From the NCBI GenBank assembly GCA_004028495.1, contig MTKS01000109.1, positions 1-6,046 of the forward strand: 6,046 nucleotides of DNA, written 5' to 3'. Below the pieces are notes generated by a model. It was not told the origin of the DNA. It did no database searches and saw nothing but the letters and a program-made list of their open reading frames with translations. Every line of letters begins with the position of its first letter. The stretch's first letter is position 1. The position numbers and the translations under genes are program-made. Origin of the DNA: Candidatus Electrothrix marina. Lineage in GTDB: Bacteria; Desulfobacterota; Desulfobulbia; Desulfobulbales; Desulfobulbaceae. Positions 1-6,044 of the stretch are shown piece after piece.

Positions 1-2069
1 GTGATCAGCAGATCAAAGGAATCCGGTTCGTTCCGGAATTTTTCCAGTGCCTTGAGGCTCTGCGTTTCAACAGTGACTCTGTAGCCGAGATTGCTCAGCA
101 GGGAATGACTGATACGGGTAATGGCCACCTCATCATCAACAAAGAGGATTCTCTCGTTACCGCCCGGAAGCGGCATGCGAGGAGTCTCTTCAGGTTTTTC
201 CCTTTTTCCCCTTTTTTCTCTGTTCACGGTCGGCAGAAAGATATGAAAGGCTGTTCCCTGCCCGGCAACGCTTTCAACCTCGATAAATCCTTTGCAGTCT
301 TCCACAATGCCGTGGATGACCGCCAGGCCCAATCCTGTCCCGGCACCCTGCTCCTTGGTTGTAAAATAAGGATCAAAAATGCGGCTCATGGTGATTTCAT
401 CCATTCCCTGGCCACTGTCCCGCACAGTCAGTTCAACATAGGAACCGGGTTGTATCTCCGTTTTGTCAGCAACAGGTTCAGGGGACAGGACAACAGGTTT
501 CAGGCTGAGTTGCAGGGTCCCCGGTGCATTGCCGACGGCATGAAAAGCGTTTGTGAAGAGATTTAAAATAATTTGATGGATATTGGTCGGGTCGGCAAAC
601 ACAAGACCGCATTGCTCGTCGATATCTTCTCGGATATCAATGGTTGTCGGCAAGGAAGAGCGCATCATCTTCACAGCCTCCCGGACGGTCCGGTTGATTC
701 GGAGTTCTTCTTTCTGCTGCTTCTTCTTTCTGCTGAAGGTGAGAATTTGTTTGATAAGATCGCCTGCCCGATTTCCTGCAAGAATAATCTGGTTTAAATC
801 ATGTTCAAGAGGACTGCCCTTTGGCAGAGACAGTTGGATCATTTCGGTGTACCCTAGGATTGCGGCAAGGATGTTGTTGAAGTCATGGGCGATTCCTCCT
901 GCAAGGGTTCCGATGGCTTCCATCTTCCGGGCCTGAAAAAGCTCTTCTTTCAGCTTTTTTTTATCCGTTATATCATGGGCGATATAGACAAGATACTGAA
1001 ACTCACCTTGTTCATCCAAAACAGGGGCCGAGCAGATATGAAAGTAATTTTCCAGAATTTTATGTTCAACCATGCTGCAATGCCGGTATCCGTCAACCAC
1101 CGAGCGTACTCCCGGACAGCCCGGACAGGCAGTGGCGTTTTCCCTGAACAGACTGTAACAGGCCGAGCCGACAAGTTCATCCGGGGTTGCCTGAAAAAAT
1201 TCATATGTTGCCCGATTCGCCCGGATGATACGCATCTCGCTGTCCTGAATGGTGATGATATCCGGAATAGCGTCAAAGGTATTTTGCCATTCTTCTGTTT
1301 GGCGCCGCAACTGCTTCTCAATGGCCGCCCGTTTTTTCATCTGCCTGCTGGTCTGTACATAAAAGACCGCCAGGCCGGTTATTCCTATCAGGTAAATCAG
1401 TAAATGATAAAGAGCATTTGTTTTGAATTGGCTCCGGAAAAGCTCCACGATGCCGTCGATAGGGAAGGTTATACTGATCCCTCCACGAATGTCACCGGCC
1501 TGATCGCCCTTTCGCATATGGCATTGGAGGCAGCTTTCCCGGGTGATTGCCGGCATCATGACCCGCATAACGGTTTTATCGCCTTTTTTGATCAGTTTTG
1601 AAGCATCTTTCTCTCCCCGGGTAAAGGAAAGGAGGGCTTCTCTCTCCCAGTCATCGGGTGTATTCTCCGGTCGAACCGCATCAAGACTGGTGGTACGCCC
1701 GCCGACCCCGTATATTTCCTGTTCAAGCTGATATGCCTGACGGGTCATATGGGCCGGGTTGATCAGCGTGAGTTTTTTCCCGCCCGGTGTGACAATATCC
1801 CTGTCAGCAATACCGCTTAAATAGGGATTCGGTTGATTCCTGTCATCCACCGGGACGTAGACCCCGCCGTTATGGGCATTCCAGAGTTCGTATATATAGT
1901 CTTTATTGACAGCGGTCAGCCCTATCTTTTTGCCGATAAATTCTACACTTTGCCATTCATGTTGAATATAAAGACCGAGAGAGCCGCTCAGAAGAAGCGA
2001 CCAGAACAGCAATGCCGCCGCGCACCAGAGACGAAGTTGTTTGAGCCCTGCACTTGTACGGTTCTGCAT
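1..2069 (-). CDS. Hybrid sensor histidine kinase with Tll0287-like (DUF3365) heme-motif sensor, PAS domain and receiver domain; 3' end cut by the window
   Basis: The minus-strand frame is open from the ATG at 2069-2067 to the window edge (690 residues, incomplete). It is a membrane sensor kinase that should autophosphorylate on His and pass phosphate to its own receiver. Seen in order: a TM helix at about 12-35; an extracytoplasmic sensor at about 36-216 resembling the Tll0287-like/DUF3365 family, ending in CLQCH (C180, C183, H184), a c-type heme-binding motif; a second TM at about 218-238; a PAS domain at about 256-368 with a CPGC pair (C315, C318); HisKA with its H-box His at 395 (GGIAHDFNN); HATPase with N box (N503, N507), G1 DSGQG (551-555), F box DPYFTTK and G2 GAGTGLGL (575-582); a basic linker at 616-630; and a receiver start with acidic pair D645/D646. 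The window ends at FDLLIT, immediately before the usual phospho-acceptor Asp. An in-frame ATG at 2078 would add three residues; neither start has a clear Shine-Dalgarno. Kinase identity is certain; the ligand is inferred. Confidence 0.93.
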   Translation of the reverse strand, partial: MQNRTSAGLKQLRLWCAAALLFWSLLLSGSLGLYIQHEWQSVEFIGKKIGLTAVNKDYIYELWNAHNGGVYVPVDDRNQPNPYLSGIADRDIVTPGGKKLTLINPAHMTRQAYQLEQEIYGVGGRTTSLDAVRPENTPDDWEREALLSFTRGEKDASKLIKKGDKTVMRVMMPAITRESCLQCHMRKGDQAGDIRGGISITFPIDGIVELFRSQFKTNALYHLLIYLIGITGLAVFYVQTSRQMKKRAAIEKQLRRQTEEWQNTFDAIPDIITIQDSEMRIIRANRATYEFFQATPDELVGSACYSLFRENATACPGCPGVRSVVDGYRHCSMVEHKILENYFHICSAPVLDEQGEFQYLVYIAHDITDKKKLKEELFQARKMEAIGTLAGGIAHDFNNILAAILGYTEMIQLSLPKGSPLEHDLNQIILAGNRAGDLIKQILTFSRKKKQQKEELRINRTVREAVKMMRSSLPTTIDIREDIDEQCGLVFADPTNIHQIILNLFTNAFHAVGNAPGTLQLSLKPVVLSPEPVADKTEIQPGSYVELTVRDSGQGMDEITMSRIFDPYFTTKEQGAGTGLGLAVIHGIVEDCKGFIEVESVAGQGTAFHIFLPTVNREKRGKREKPEETPRMPLPGGNERILFVDDEVAITRISHSLLSNLGYRVTVETQSLKALEKFRNEPDSFDLLI

Positions 2070-2126
2070 ACAAATCATTATGTGGAAGATATATCATAAA
2101 CGGGACTTCAACGCGCAGTATATGTG

Positions 2127-2145
2127 GAACAGTATGTACATGTTC
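2127..2145. repeat. Short inverted repeat in the kinase leader (possible operator)
   Basis: GAACA (2127-2131) and TGTTC (2141-2145) are inverted copies separated by nine bases, with a self-complementary ATGTACAT (2134-2141) near the middle. The element lies between the candidate kinase promoter and the kinase start. The arms are only five bases, so chance is a real alternative. It could bind a dimeric regulator; no family can be named. Confidence 0.25.
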
Positions 2146-2147
2146 TG

Positions 2148-2173
2148 TCGGCAGAAAGAGAGAATCCTGCCGG
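2148..2173. repeat. Stem-loop in the kinase/protease intergenic region
   Basis: TCGGCAG (2148-2154) can pair with CTGCCGG (2167-2173) to give a seven-pair GC-rich stem with one G-U pair on the plus-strand RNA and a 12-base loop. There is no T run after it on either strand, so it does not look like an intrinsic terminator. In the kinase transcript it would be a leader hairpin about 80 bases before the start codon. Function unknown. Confidence 0.3.
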
Positions 2174-2211
2174 ATAAAGAAAAGAGAGTCGCTTTCTTTC
2201 CTGATATCATC

Positions 2212-2240
2212 ATGGTATAGGGGGGAACGGAAGATGTCAA
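2212..2240 (-). promoter_or_regulatory. Candidate sigma70 promoter for the hybrid kinase
   Basis: Read on the minus strand there is a perfect -35 TTGACA (2240-2235), a 17-base spacer and TACCAT (2217-2212), which matches four of six -10 consensus bases. Transcription would start near 2205 and leave a leader of about 135 bases before the kinase start. The position and spacing fit, but the -10 is only fair and no transcript data are available. Confidence 0.42.
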
Positions 2241-2258
2241 ACAGGAAAAACAGAGTCG

Positions 2259-2277
2259 GGAAAAGATTTTCTTTTCC
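2259..2277. repeat. Stem-loop upstream of the M48 protease gene
   Basis: GGAAAAG (2259-2265) and CTTTTCC (2271-2277) form a perfect seven-base inverted repeat around a five-base loop (ATTTT). It lies 46 bases upstream of the protease start codon. It lacks a following U-run, so a terminator is unlikely. It could be a leader hairpin or simply a purine/pyrimidine-rich coincidence. I found no convincing plus-strand promoter in this spacer. Confidence 0.25.
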
Positions 2278-2323
2278 TTCCTTGCAATTGGAAACCGCCC
2301 GTTAACACTGAACAAGAAGATTT

Positions 2324-3589
2324 ATGAATCCATACCTTATTTTTATTCTTACCGTCCTTGTGGTCGGGTATTTGTTGGACCTGGCTGTTTCTTTTTTTGA
2401 GATACGTTCTCTGCAACCTGAGCTGCCGACGGAGTTCAGGGATATCTATGATGAGGAGAAATATCGCACGTCACAGGAGTACACCAAGGTCACCACAGGA
2501 TTCTCCGTGATACAGGAGACTGTCACCTTGGTTCTCACACTGATTTTTATTCTGGCAGGCGGATTTAATGTTGTGGATCTGTTGGCACGCAGTGTCGGCT
2601 GGGGATCAATCAACACCGGCCTGCTGTTTACAGGCACCCTGATCCTGCTTTCCTTCCTTCTCGGACTCCCGTTTTCTCTTTACTCCACCTTTGTTATTGA
2701 AGAACGTTTCGGTTTTAACAAAACCACGGCAAAGACCTTTGTCCTTGATCTGCTCAAGGGGATTGTGCTGGCAGCTGTTATCGGGGGACCGCTGCTTGCT
2801 GCGGTGCTCTGGTTTTTCGAGATCACCGGAAGCATGGCCTGGCTCTATTGCTGGCTGGCTGTTACCCTGTTCACGCTTGTGCTGCAATTTCTGGCACCGG
2901 TTCTGATTATGCCGCTGTTTAATAAGTTTACGCCCTTGGAGGACGGAGAATTAAAAGAGGGCATTACCGAGTACGCAGCCCGGCAGAATTTCGCTATCCA
3001 GGGTATTTATACTATGGACGGCTCCAAACGTTCCACCCGGCTGAATGCCTTTTTTACCGGATTCGGTCGGTTTCGTCGGATTGTTTTCTTTGACACCCTG
3101 GTTGAAAAATTGCAAACTCAGGAAATAATAGCTGTCCTGGCACATGAGATGGGCCATTTTAAGCAGAAGCATATTTTGAAAATGATGGGGATCTCTGTTC
3201 TGCAAACAGGTTGTATGTTTTTCATCCTTTCACTGTTTCTCGGAAATAGGCAGCTCTTTGCCGCTTTCGGCATGGAGCAGGTTTCGGTTTATGCCGGTTT
3301 GATTTTTTTCGGCTTTTTGTATGCACCGGTTTCCATGCTGCTTTCCATCTTTTTTCATATCTATTCCAGGAAAAATGAATACGAGGCCGATGCCTGGGCA
3401 GTGAACACAATAGAGGATCATGGAGAGGGGTTGATTAACGGTCTGAAAAAACTCAGTGTCCATAACCTGTCCAATCTCACCCCGCATCCCTTGAATGTCT
3501 TTATCAATTATTCTCATCCGCCTGTTCTGCAACGGATTCAGGCGATCCGACGGCTCGCCGAAAAGAAAGGATCTGCACGAACATTGTAA
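2324..3589 (+). CDS. M48 family integral-membrane zinc metalloprotease (Ste24/CAAX protease 1-like)
   Basis: A 421-residue Ste24-type protease, close to the family's usual length. Residues 1-200 match the M48 N-terminal membrane domain style, with hydrophobic helices at about 3-23, 62-82, 98-120, 143-165 and 172-196; two more follow at about 288-308 and 321-345, giving seven as in Ste24. The catalytic motif is HEMGH (H274, E275, H278). The third zinc ligand is E352 in NEYEADAWA, with conserved D356, and the late SHPPVLQRI block (397-405) carries the family's substrate-side His. All expected catalytic residues are present. Eukaryotic Ste24 cleaves prenylated CAAX proteins; bacterial members have no known prenylated target here, so membrane-protein or lipoprotein quality control is the inferred role. 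An in-frame TGA at 2309-2311 makes the ATG at 2324 the first possible start after it; AAGAAGA just before it is a weak ribosome site. The SprT-like gene follows after 12 bases in the same frame. Confidence 0.95.
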   Translation: MNPYLIFILTVLVVGYLLDLAVSFFEIRSLQPELPTEFRDIYDEEKYRTSQEYTKVTTGFSVIQETVTLVLTLIFILAGGFNVVDLLARSVGWGSINTGLLFTGTLILLSFLLGLPFSLYSTFVIEERFGFNKTTAKTFVLDLLKGIVLAAVIGGPLLAAVLWFFEITGSMAWLYCWLAVTLFTLVLQFLAPVLIMPLFNKFTPLEDGELKEGITEYAARQNFAIQGIYTMDGSKRSTRLNAFFTGFGRFRRIVFFDTLVEKLQTQEIIAVLAHEMGHFKQKHILKMMGISVLQTGCMFFILSLFLGNRQLFAAFGMEQVSVYAGLIFFGFLYAPVSMLLSIFFHIYSRKNEYEADAWAVNTIEDHGEGLINGLKKLSVHNLSNLTPHPLNVFINYSHPPVLQRIQAIRRLAEKKGSARTL

Positions 3590-3601
3590 CTCCTGAAAAT
3601 A

Positions 3602-4774
3602 ATGCAACAGAATATGACAAATATAAGAGTTGCCGAGTCTGCCCGACAGGTTTGGCTTGAGCAATTGGTCCATGAGTTCAGGAATATCTGCTGGCATTAT
3701 CGTGTTCAACTCCGCACCCCGATCTTTGAGCTGTCAGCGGCACAGCAGCAGCTCGGCTGCTGGGTCCCGGATCAGCGCATCATTCGAATAAGTCGGCATC
3801 TTATTACCTCTTCTTCCTGGGACGTGGTACTGATGGTGCTCAAGCATGAGATGGCGCATCAGGTATGCAGCGAGTATTTCGGCCTGCCTAGTGCCGGGCA
3901 CGGCAAGGAGTTTCAGGATGCCTGTCAACTGCTCGGTGTTCCCTCGCCTTATAACCGCTCTACCGGTGATCTGCCGGATGTACTTGCAGAACCGGCCAAG
4001 GACGGAAAGACAGAGGCCGGGCGAAATATTATCCGCCGGGTGAACAAGTTGCTCGCTCTTGCCGGGTCGGAGAATGAACATGAGGCGGCCCTTGCCATGC
4101 AGCGGGCCACGGAACTTCTTCATCGGCATAATCTGGAGATGAGTGCCGGGGATAATCCTGCAGGTACGTCCTCTGGCTGTGTTCGTTTACTGATCAGGAC
4201 CGGGAAGAAGCAGATCCCGTCCTGGCGCAAAGCCATCTGTCGGATCCTGAAAAATTATTTTTTTGTTGAGGTGATTTTTTCTTCGCTCTATGATGCGCAA
4301 CGCCGGGATTCCTACAAGACCATAGAACTGTTGGGGCGTTCAGAAAACGTGCCTGTTGCCGAACATTGCTATTATTTTCTTGAACAGCGGCTGGAGTGTC
4401 TCTGGGAAAAAAATCGACAGCGGTTCAAGGGGAATACTCGGACGGTCAAAAAAAGTTATTACCTCGGATTATTGGAGGGGTTTGCCCGGAAGCTGGCTGA
4501 ACAGGCTCAAAATATGCCGCAGGGGCAAACGCAACAAAAGCGCGAAACGATCAAAGGCGGAGAAACTGCCGGAGCACTTATTGTCAGCCGGGATAACCTG
4601 TTGCGGGAATTTGTGGGGTTTCATTTTCCCCGCCTGCGAATCCGTACGACCGGAGCGGTGCGGATCGATACGCGGCCCTATGAGGATGCGGTTGTTGCCG
4701 GTAAAAATATTGTTTTACATCGGAGCGTGACCGATAAAAAAGAAGGTGTACGGGGCATGTTAAATGATTTTTAA
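3602..4774 (+). CDS. SprT-like zinc metalloprotease domain fused to DUF2786 and a C-terminal DUF7168-like region
   Basis: A 390-residue soluble protein with no signal peptide or membrane helix. Residues about 15-115 are SprT-like: HEMAH (H82, E83, H86) preceded by a hydrophobic helix, and a third His at 100 in SAGHGKEFQ, the classic SprT-like arrangement. The zinc-ribbon cysteines found at the end of many SprT/Spartan domains are not visible. Residues about 143-181 match DUF2786 (RRVNKLLALAGS, then EAALAMQRATELLHRHNL). Residues about 195-375 look like the region that often follows DUF2786 (DUF7168 type), including YYLGLLEGFARKLAEQ and RPYEDAVVAGKNI. SprT/Spartan proteins in other organisms cleave DNA-bound proteins; whether this one does is unknown. 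The ATG at 3602 is taken because it follows the protease stop by 12 bases; another in-frame ATG at 3614 is possible, and neither has a clear Shine-Dalgarno. It is probably cotranscribed with, and translationally coupled to, the M48 gene. Confidence 0.9.
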   Translation: MQQNMTNIRVAESARQVWLEQLVHEFRNICWHYRVQLRTPIFELSAAQQQLGCWVPDQRIIRISRHLITSSSWDVVLMVLKHEMAHQVCSEYFGLPSAGHGKEFQDACQLLGVPSPYNRSTGDLPDVLAEPAKDGKTEAGRNIIRRVNKLLALAGSENEHEAALAMQRATELLHRHNLEMSAGDNPAGTSSGCVRLLIRTGKKQIPSWRKAICRILKNYFFVEVIFSSLYDAQRRDSYKTIELLGRSENVPVAEHCYYFLEQRLECLWEKNRQRFKGNTRTVKKSYYLGLLEGFARKLAEQAQNMPQGQTQQKRETIKGGETAGALIVSRDNLLREFVGFHFPRLRIRTTGAVRIDTRPYEDAVVAGKNIVLHRSVTDKKEGVRGMLNDF

Positions 4775-4821
4775 AAACAAGATGTTCTGCTGTTTCTGTC
4801 CAGGATCGGCTTTTTCACGCA

Positions 4822-4851
4822 TTGACATAACCGGGGAAAAAGTGATATAAT
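4822..4851 (+). promoter_or_regulatory. ppk2: Strong sigma70 promoter for the PPK2 gene (consensus -35 and extended -10)
   Basis: TTGACA (4822-4827) and TATAAT (4846-4851) are both perfect consensus hexamers. The spacer is 18 bases, one more than optimal, and TG at 4843-4844 makes an extended -10 (TGATATAAT). Start of transcription should fall near 4857-4860, giving a leader of about 88 bases. No terminator-like stem was found between the previous stop codon (4774) and this promoter, so some readthrough from the upstream pair is also possible. Confidence 0.85.
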
Positions 4852-4877
4852 TTCTATTGATTTTATTTAGAAATTAT
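4847..4877. repeat. 10-bp-arm inverted repeat overlapping the PPK2 -10 box and start site (candidate operator)
   Basis: ATAATTTCTA (4847-4856) and TAGAAATTAT (4868-4877) are perfect inverted copies separated by 11 bases. The left arm begins inside the -10 hexamer and the centre (about 4862) sits just past the predicted start site. A dimeric repressor bound here would block a near-consensus promoter. Alternatively, part of it could fold as a hairpin at the 5' end of the mRNA. The region is AT-rich, which raises the chance of coincidence, but ten perfect pairs placed on the promoter is notable. The binding protein cannot be named. Confidence 0.55.
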
Positions 4878-4934
4878 TTTGATATGTAGAGCTTTTCAAA
4901 AGTTTTGGAAATCGTCTGAGTGAACTTTAACGAC

Positions 4935-4938
4935 AGGA
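4935..4938 (+). promoter_or_regulatory. Ribosome binding site that fixes the PPK2 start
   Basis: AGGA ends eight bases before the ATG at 4947. It is the only clear Shine-Dalgarno in the leader, and it supports including the charged N-terminal extension rather than starting at the later in-frame ATGs (codons 8, 45 or 73). Confidence 0.7.
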
Positions 4939-4946
4939 CGTAGAAA

Positions 4947-6044
4947 ATGGCTGAACCGAGGTTGGATATGGAACATGAAGAAAAGAATCCCCTGGACGCT
5001 GCACCGGCTCCTGCGGAGGAACCTGAAAAAAACCCTGAAGAAAATTACGCCGTTAATGATGAGGGGACGGAGGCGGACATGGTAAAAAAGAGCGAGGAGA
5101 ACAAAGAGAAAAGAGCGAAAAAAAATAAAGAGAAAGAAAAAAAATCCAACCCGAAAACAATTATGGTGGACGGCAAAGAAGTCTCTTTGAAAGATTTGCT
5201 CAAAGATTACAAGGAGCTATCCGATGGCTCGCCGAAGCTGAACAAATTTCAGCGCAAGGCGATCAGGCGCTATCACCGGGAAGAAATGCTGAAACCCTAT
5301 CAGGCGGAACTGATCAGGATGCAGAAGTATCTTGAGGTCAACAAACGTCGCATGATTATTCTGTTTGAAGGGAGAGATGCTGCCGGGAAAGGCGGCACGA
5401 TCCGACGGGTGACCCGTTATATGAATGAAAAACATTACCGAATCGTTGCTCTCGGCAAACCGACTGAACATCAGAAAAGCCAGTGGTTTTTTCAAAAATA
5501 TATCGCTGAGTTTCCACGCGGCGGCGAAGTGGTCCTGTTTGACCGCAGTTGGTACAACCGGGCGGTTGTGGAGCCGGTGTTCGGTTTCTGCACCGATGAA
5601 GAGTATAATAATTTCATGCGCGGCGTTACCGGTTTTGAGAAAGATTTGGTTCGTCAGGGGACTGTCCTGGTGAAGCTCTATTTTTCCGTGACCAGGGAGG
5701 AGCAGGCCAGACGTTTTAAACGGCGCAAGACCGACCCGCTGCGCCAGTGGAAATTATCGGAGATTGATGTTCAGGCCCAGGACCGCTGGGACGATTTCAC
5801 CCGTCAGAAGTATGAAATGCTGAAACGCACCCATACCAACGGGGCACCCTGGACGATTATCCGCTCCAATGATAAGCATGGGGCCCGACTGAATGCCATG
5901 AAGACTATTCTTAACGCGGTTCCGTATGATCGGGGGAATAAAGATCTTGATTATGTGCCGGAACCGGACGTGGTGATCTCCGGGGCTCGGGAGAAGGAGC
6001 TGATGGATGCCCAGCTTCTGAAACTGGGACGTTTTATCGGGTAA
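4947..6044 (+). CDS. ppk2: Polyphosphate kinase 2, class I-like, with Lys/Glu-rich N-terminal extension
   Basis: A 365-residue soluble kinase that transfers phosphate between polyphosphate and nucleoside diphosphates (class I PPK2 usually makes NTP from NDP). The catalytic domain spans about 95-335: Walker A GRDAAGKGGT (142-151, K148), the KPTEHQKSQWFFQKYI block (171-186), Walker B VVLFDRSWYNR (195-205, D199, R200), GFCTDEEY (213-220), and the basic lid RRFKRRKTDPLRQWKLS (255-271) followed by DRWDDF. The PTE..QW and GFCT blocks fit class I rather than the AMP-using class II; this is judged by eye. Key residues are intact. Residues 1-75 are an acidic then Lys/Glu-rich, low-complexity extension absent from typical single-domain members, with two runs of eight A in its DNA (5118-5125, 5137-5144). 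The gene has its own strong promoter, candidate operator and ribosome site, and ends two bases before the window edge. Confidence 0.95.
   Translation: MAEPRLDMEHEEKNPLDAAPAPAEEPEKNPEENYAVNDEGTEADMVKKSEENKEKRAKKNKEKEKKSNPKTIMVDGKEVSLKDLLKDYKELSDGSPKLNKFQRKAIRRYHREEMLKPYQAELIRMQKYLEVNKRRMIILFEGRDAAGKGGTIRRVTRYMNEKHYRIVALGKPTEHQKSQWFFQKYIAEFPRGGEVVLFDRSWYNRAVVEPVFGFCTDEEYNNFMRGVTGFEKDLVRQGTVLVKLYFSVTREEQARRFKRRKTDPLRQWKLSEIDVQAQDRWDDFTRQKYEMLKRTHTNGAPWTIIRSNDKHGARLNAMKTILNAVPYDRGNKDLDYVPEPDVVISGAREKELMDAQLLKLGRFIG

Noticed and set aside
968..1321. Minus-strand open frame overlapping the kinase in another frame
   Set aside because: It is out of frame with the HisKA, HATPase and PAS motifs, which all fall in the long kinase frame.
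1518..1532. CXXCH read as evidence for a stand-alone cytochrome c
   Set aside because: There is a single motif within a sensor domain flanked by two membrane helices and followed by a kinase. It is a sensor, not an electron-transfer cytochrome.
105..1731. Several plus-strand open frames opposite the kinase (for example 105-566, 885-1403)
   Set aside because: The minus-strand frame is continuous here and encodes all kinase motifs. The plus-strand translations are low-quality antisense products with no recognisable domain.
2283..2311. TTGCAA followed by TTAACA as a promoter for the M48 gene
   Set aside because: The spacer is only about 14 bases and the -10 match is poor. The weak TATAGG at 2216-2221 has no matching -35 either.
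3230..4129. Minus-strand open frames opposite the M48 and SprT-like genes (3230-3709, 3734-4129)
   Set aside because: They lie antisense to genes with intact catalytic motifs, show no domain signature and have no visible ribosome site.
4775..4821. Intrinsic terminator after the SprT-like gene
   Set aside because: There is a short T run (4811-4815), but no GC-rich inverted repeat precedes it on either strand.
4892..4907. Small palindromes CTTTTCAAAAG and CAAAAGTTTTG in the PPK2 leader
   Set aside because: The arms are five bases with a one-base centre, which cannot form an RNA hairpin and is common in AT-rich sequence.
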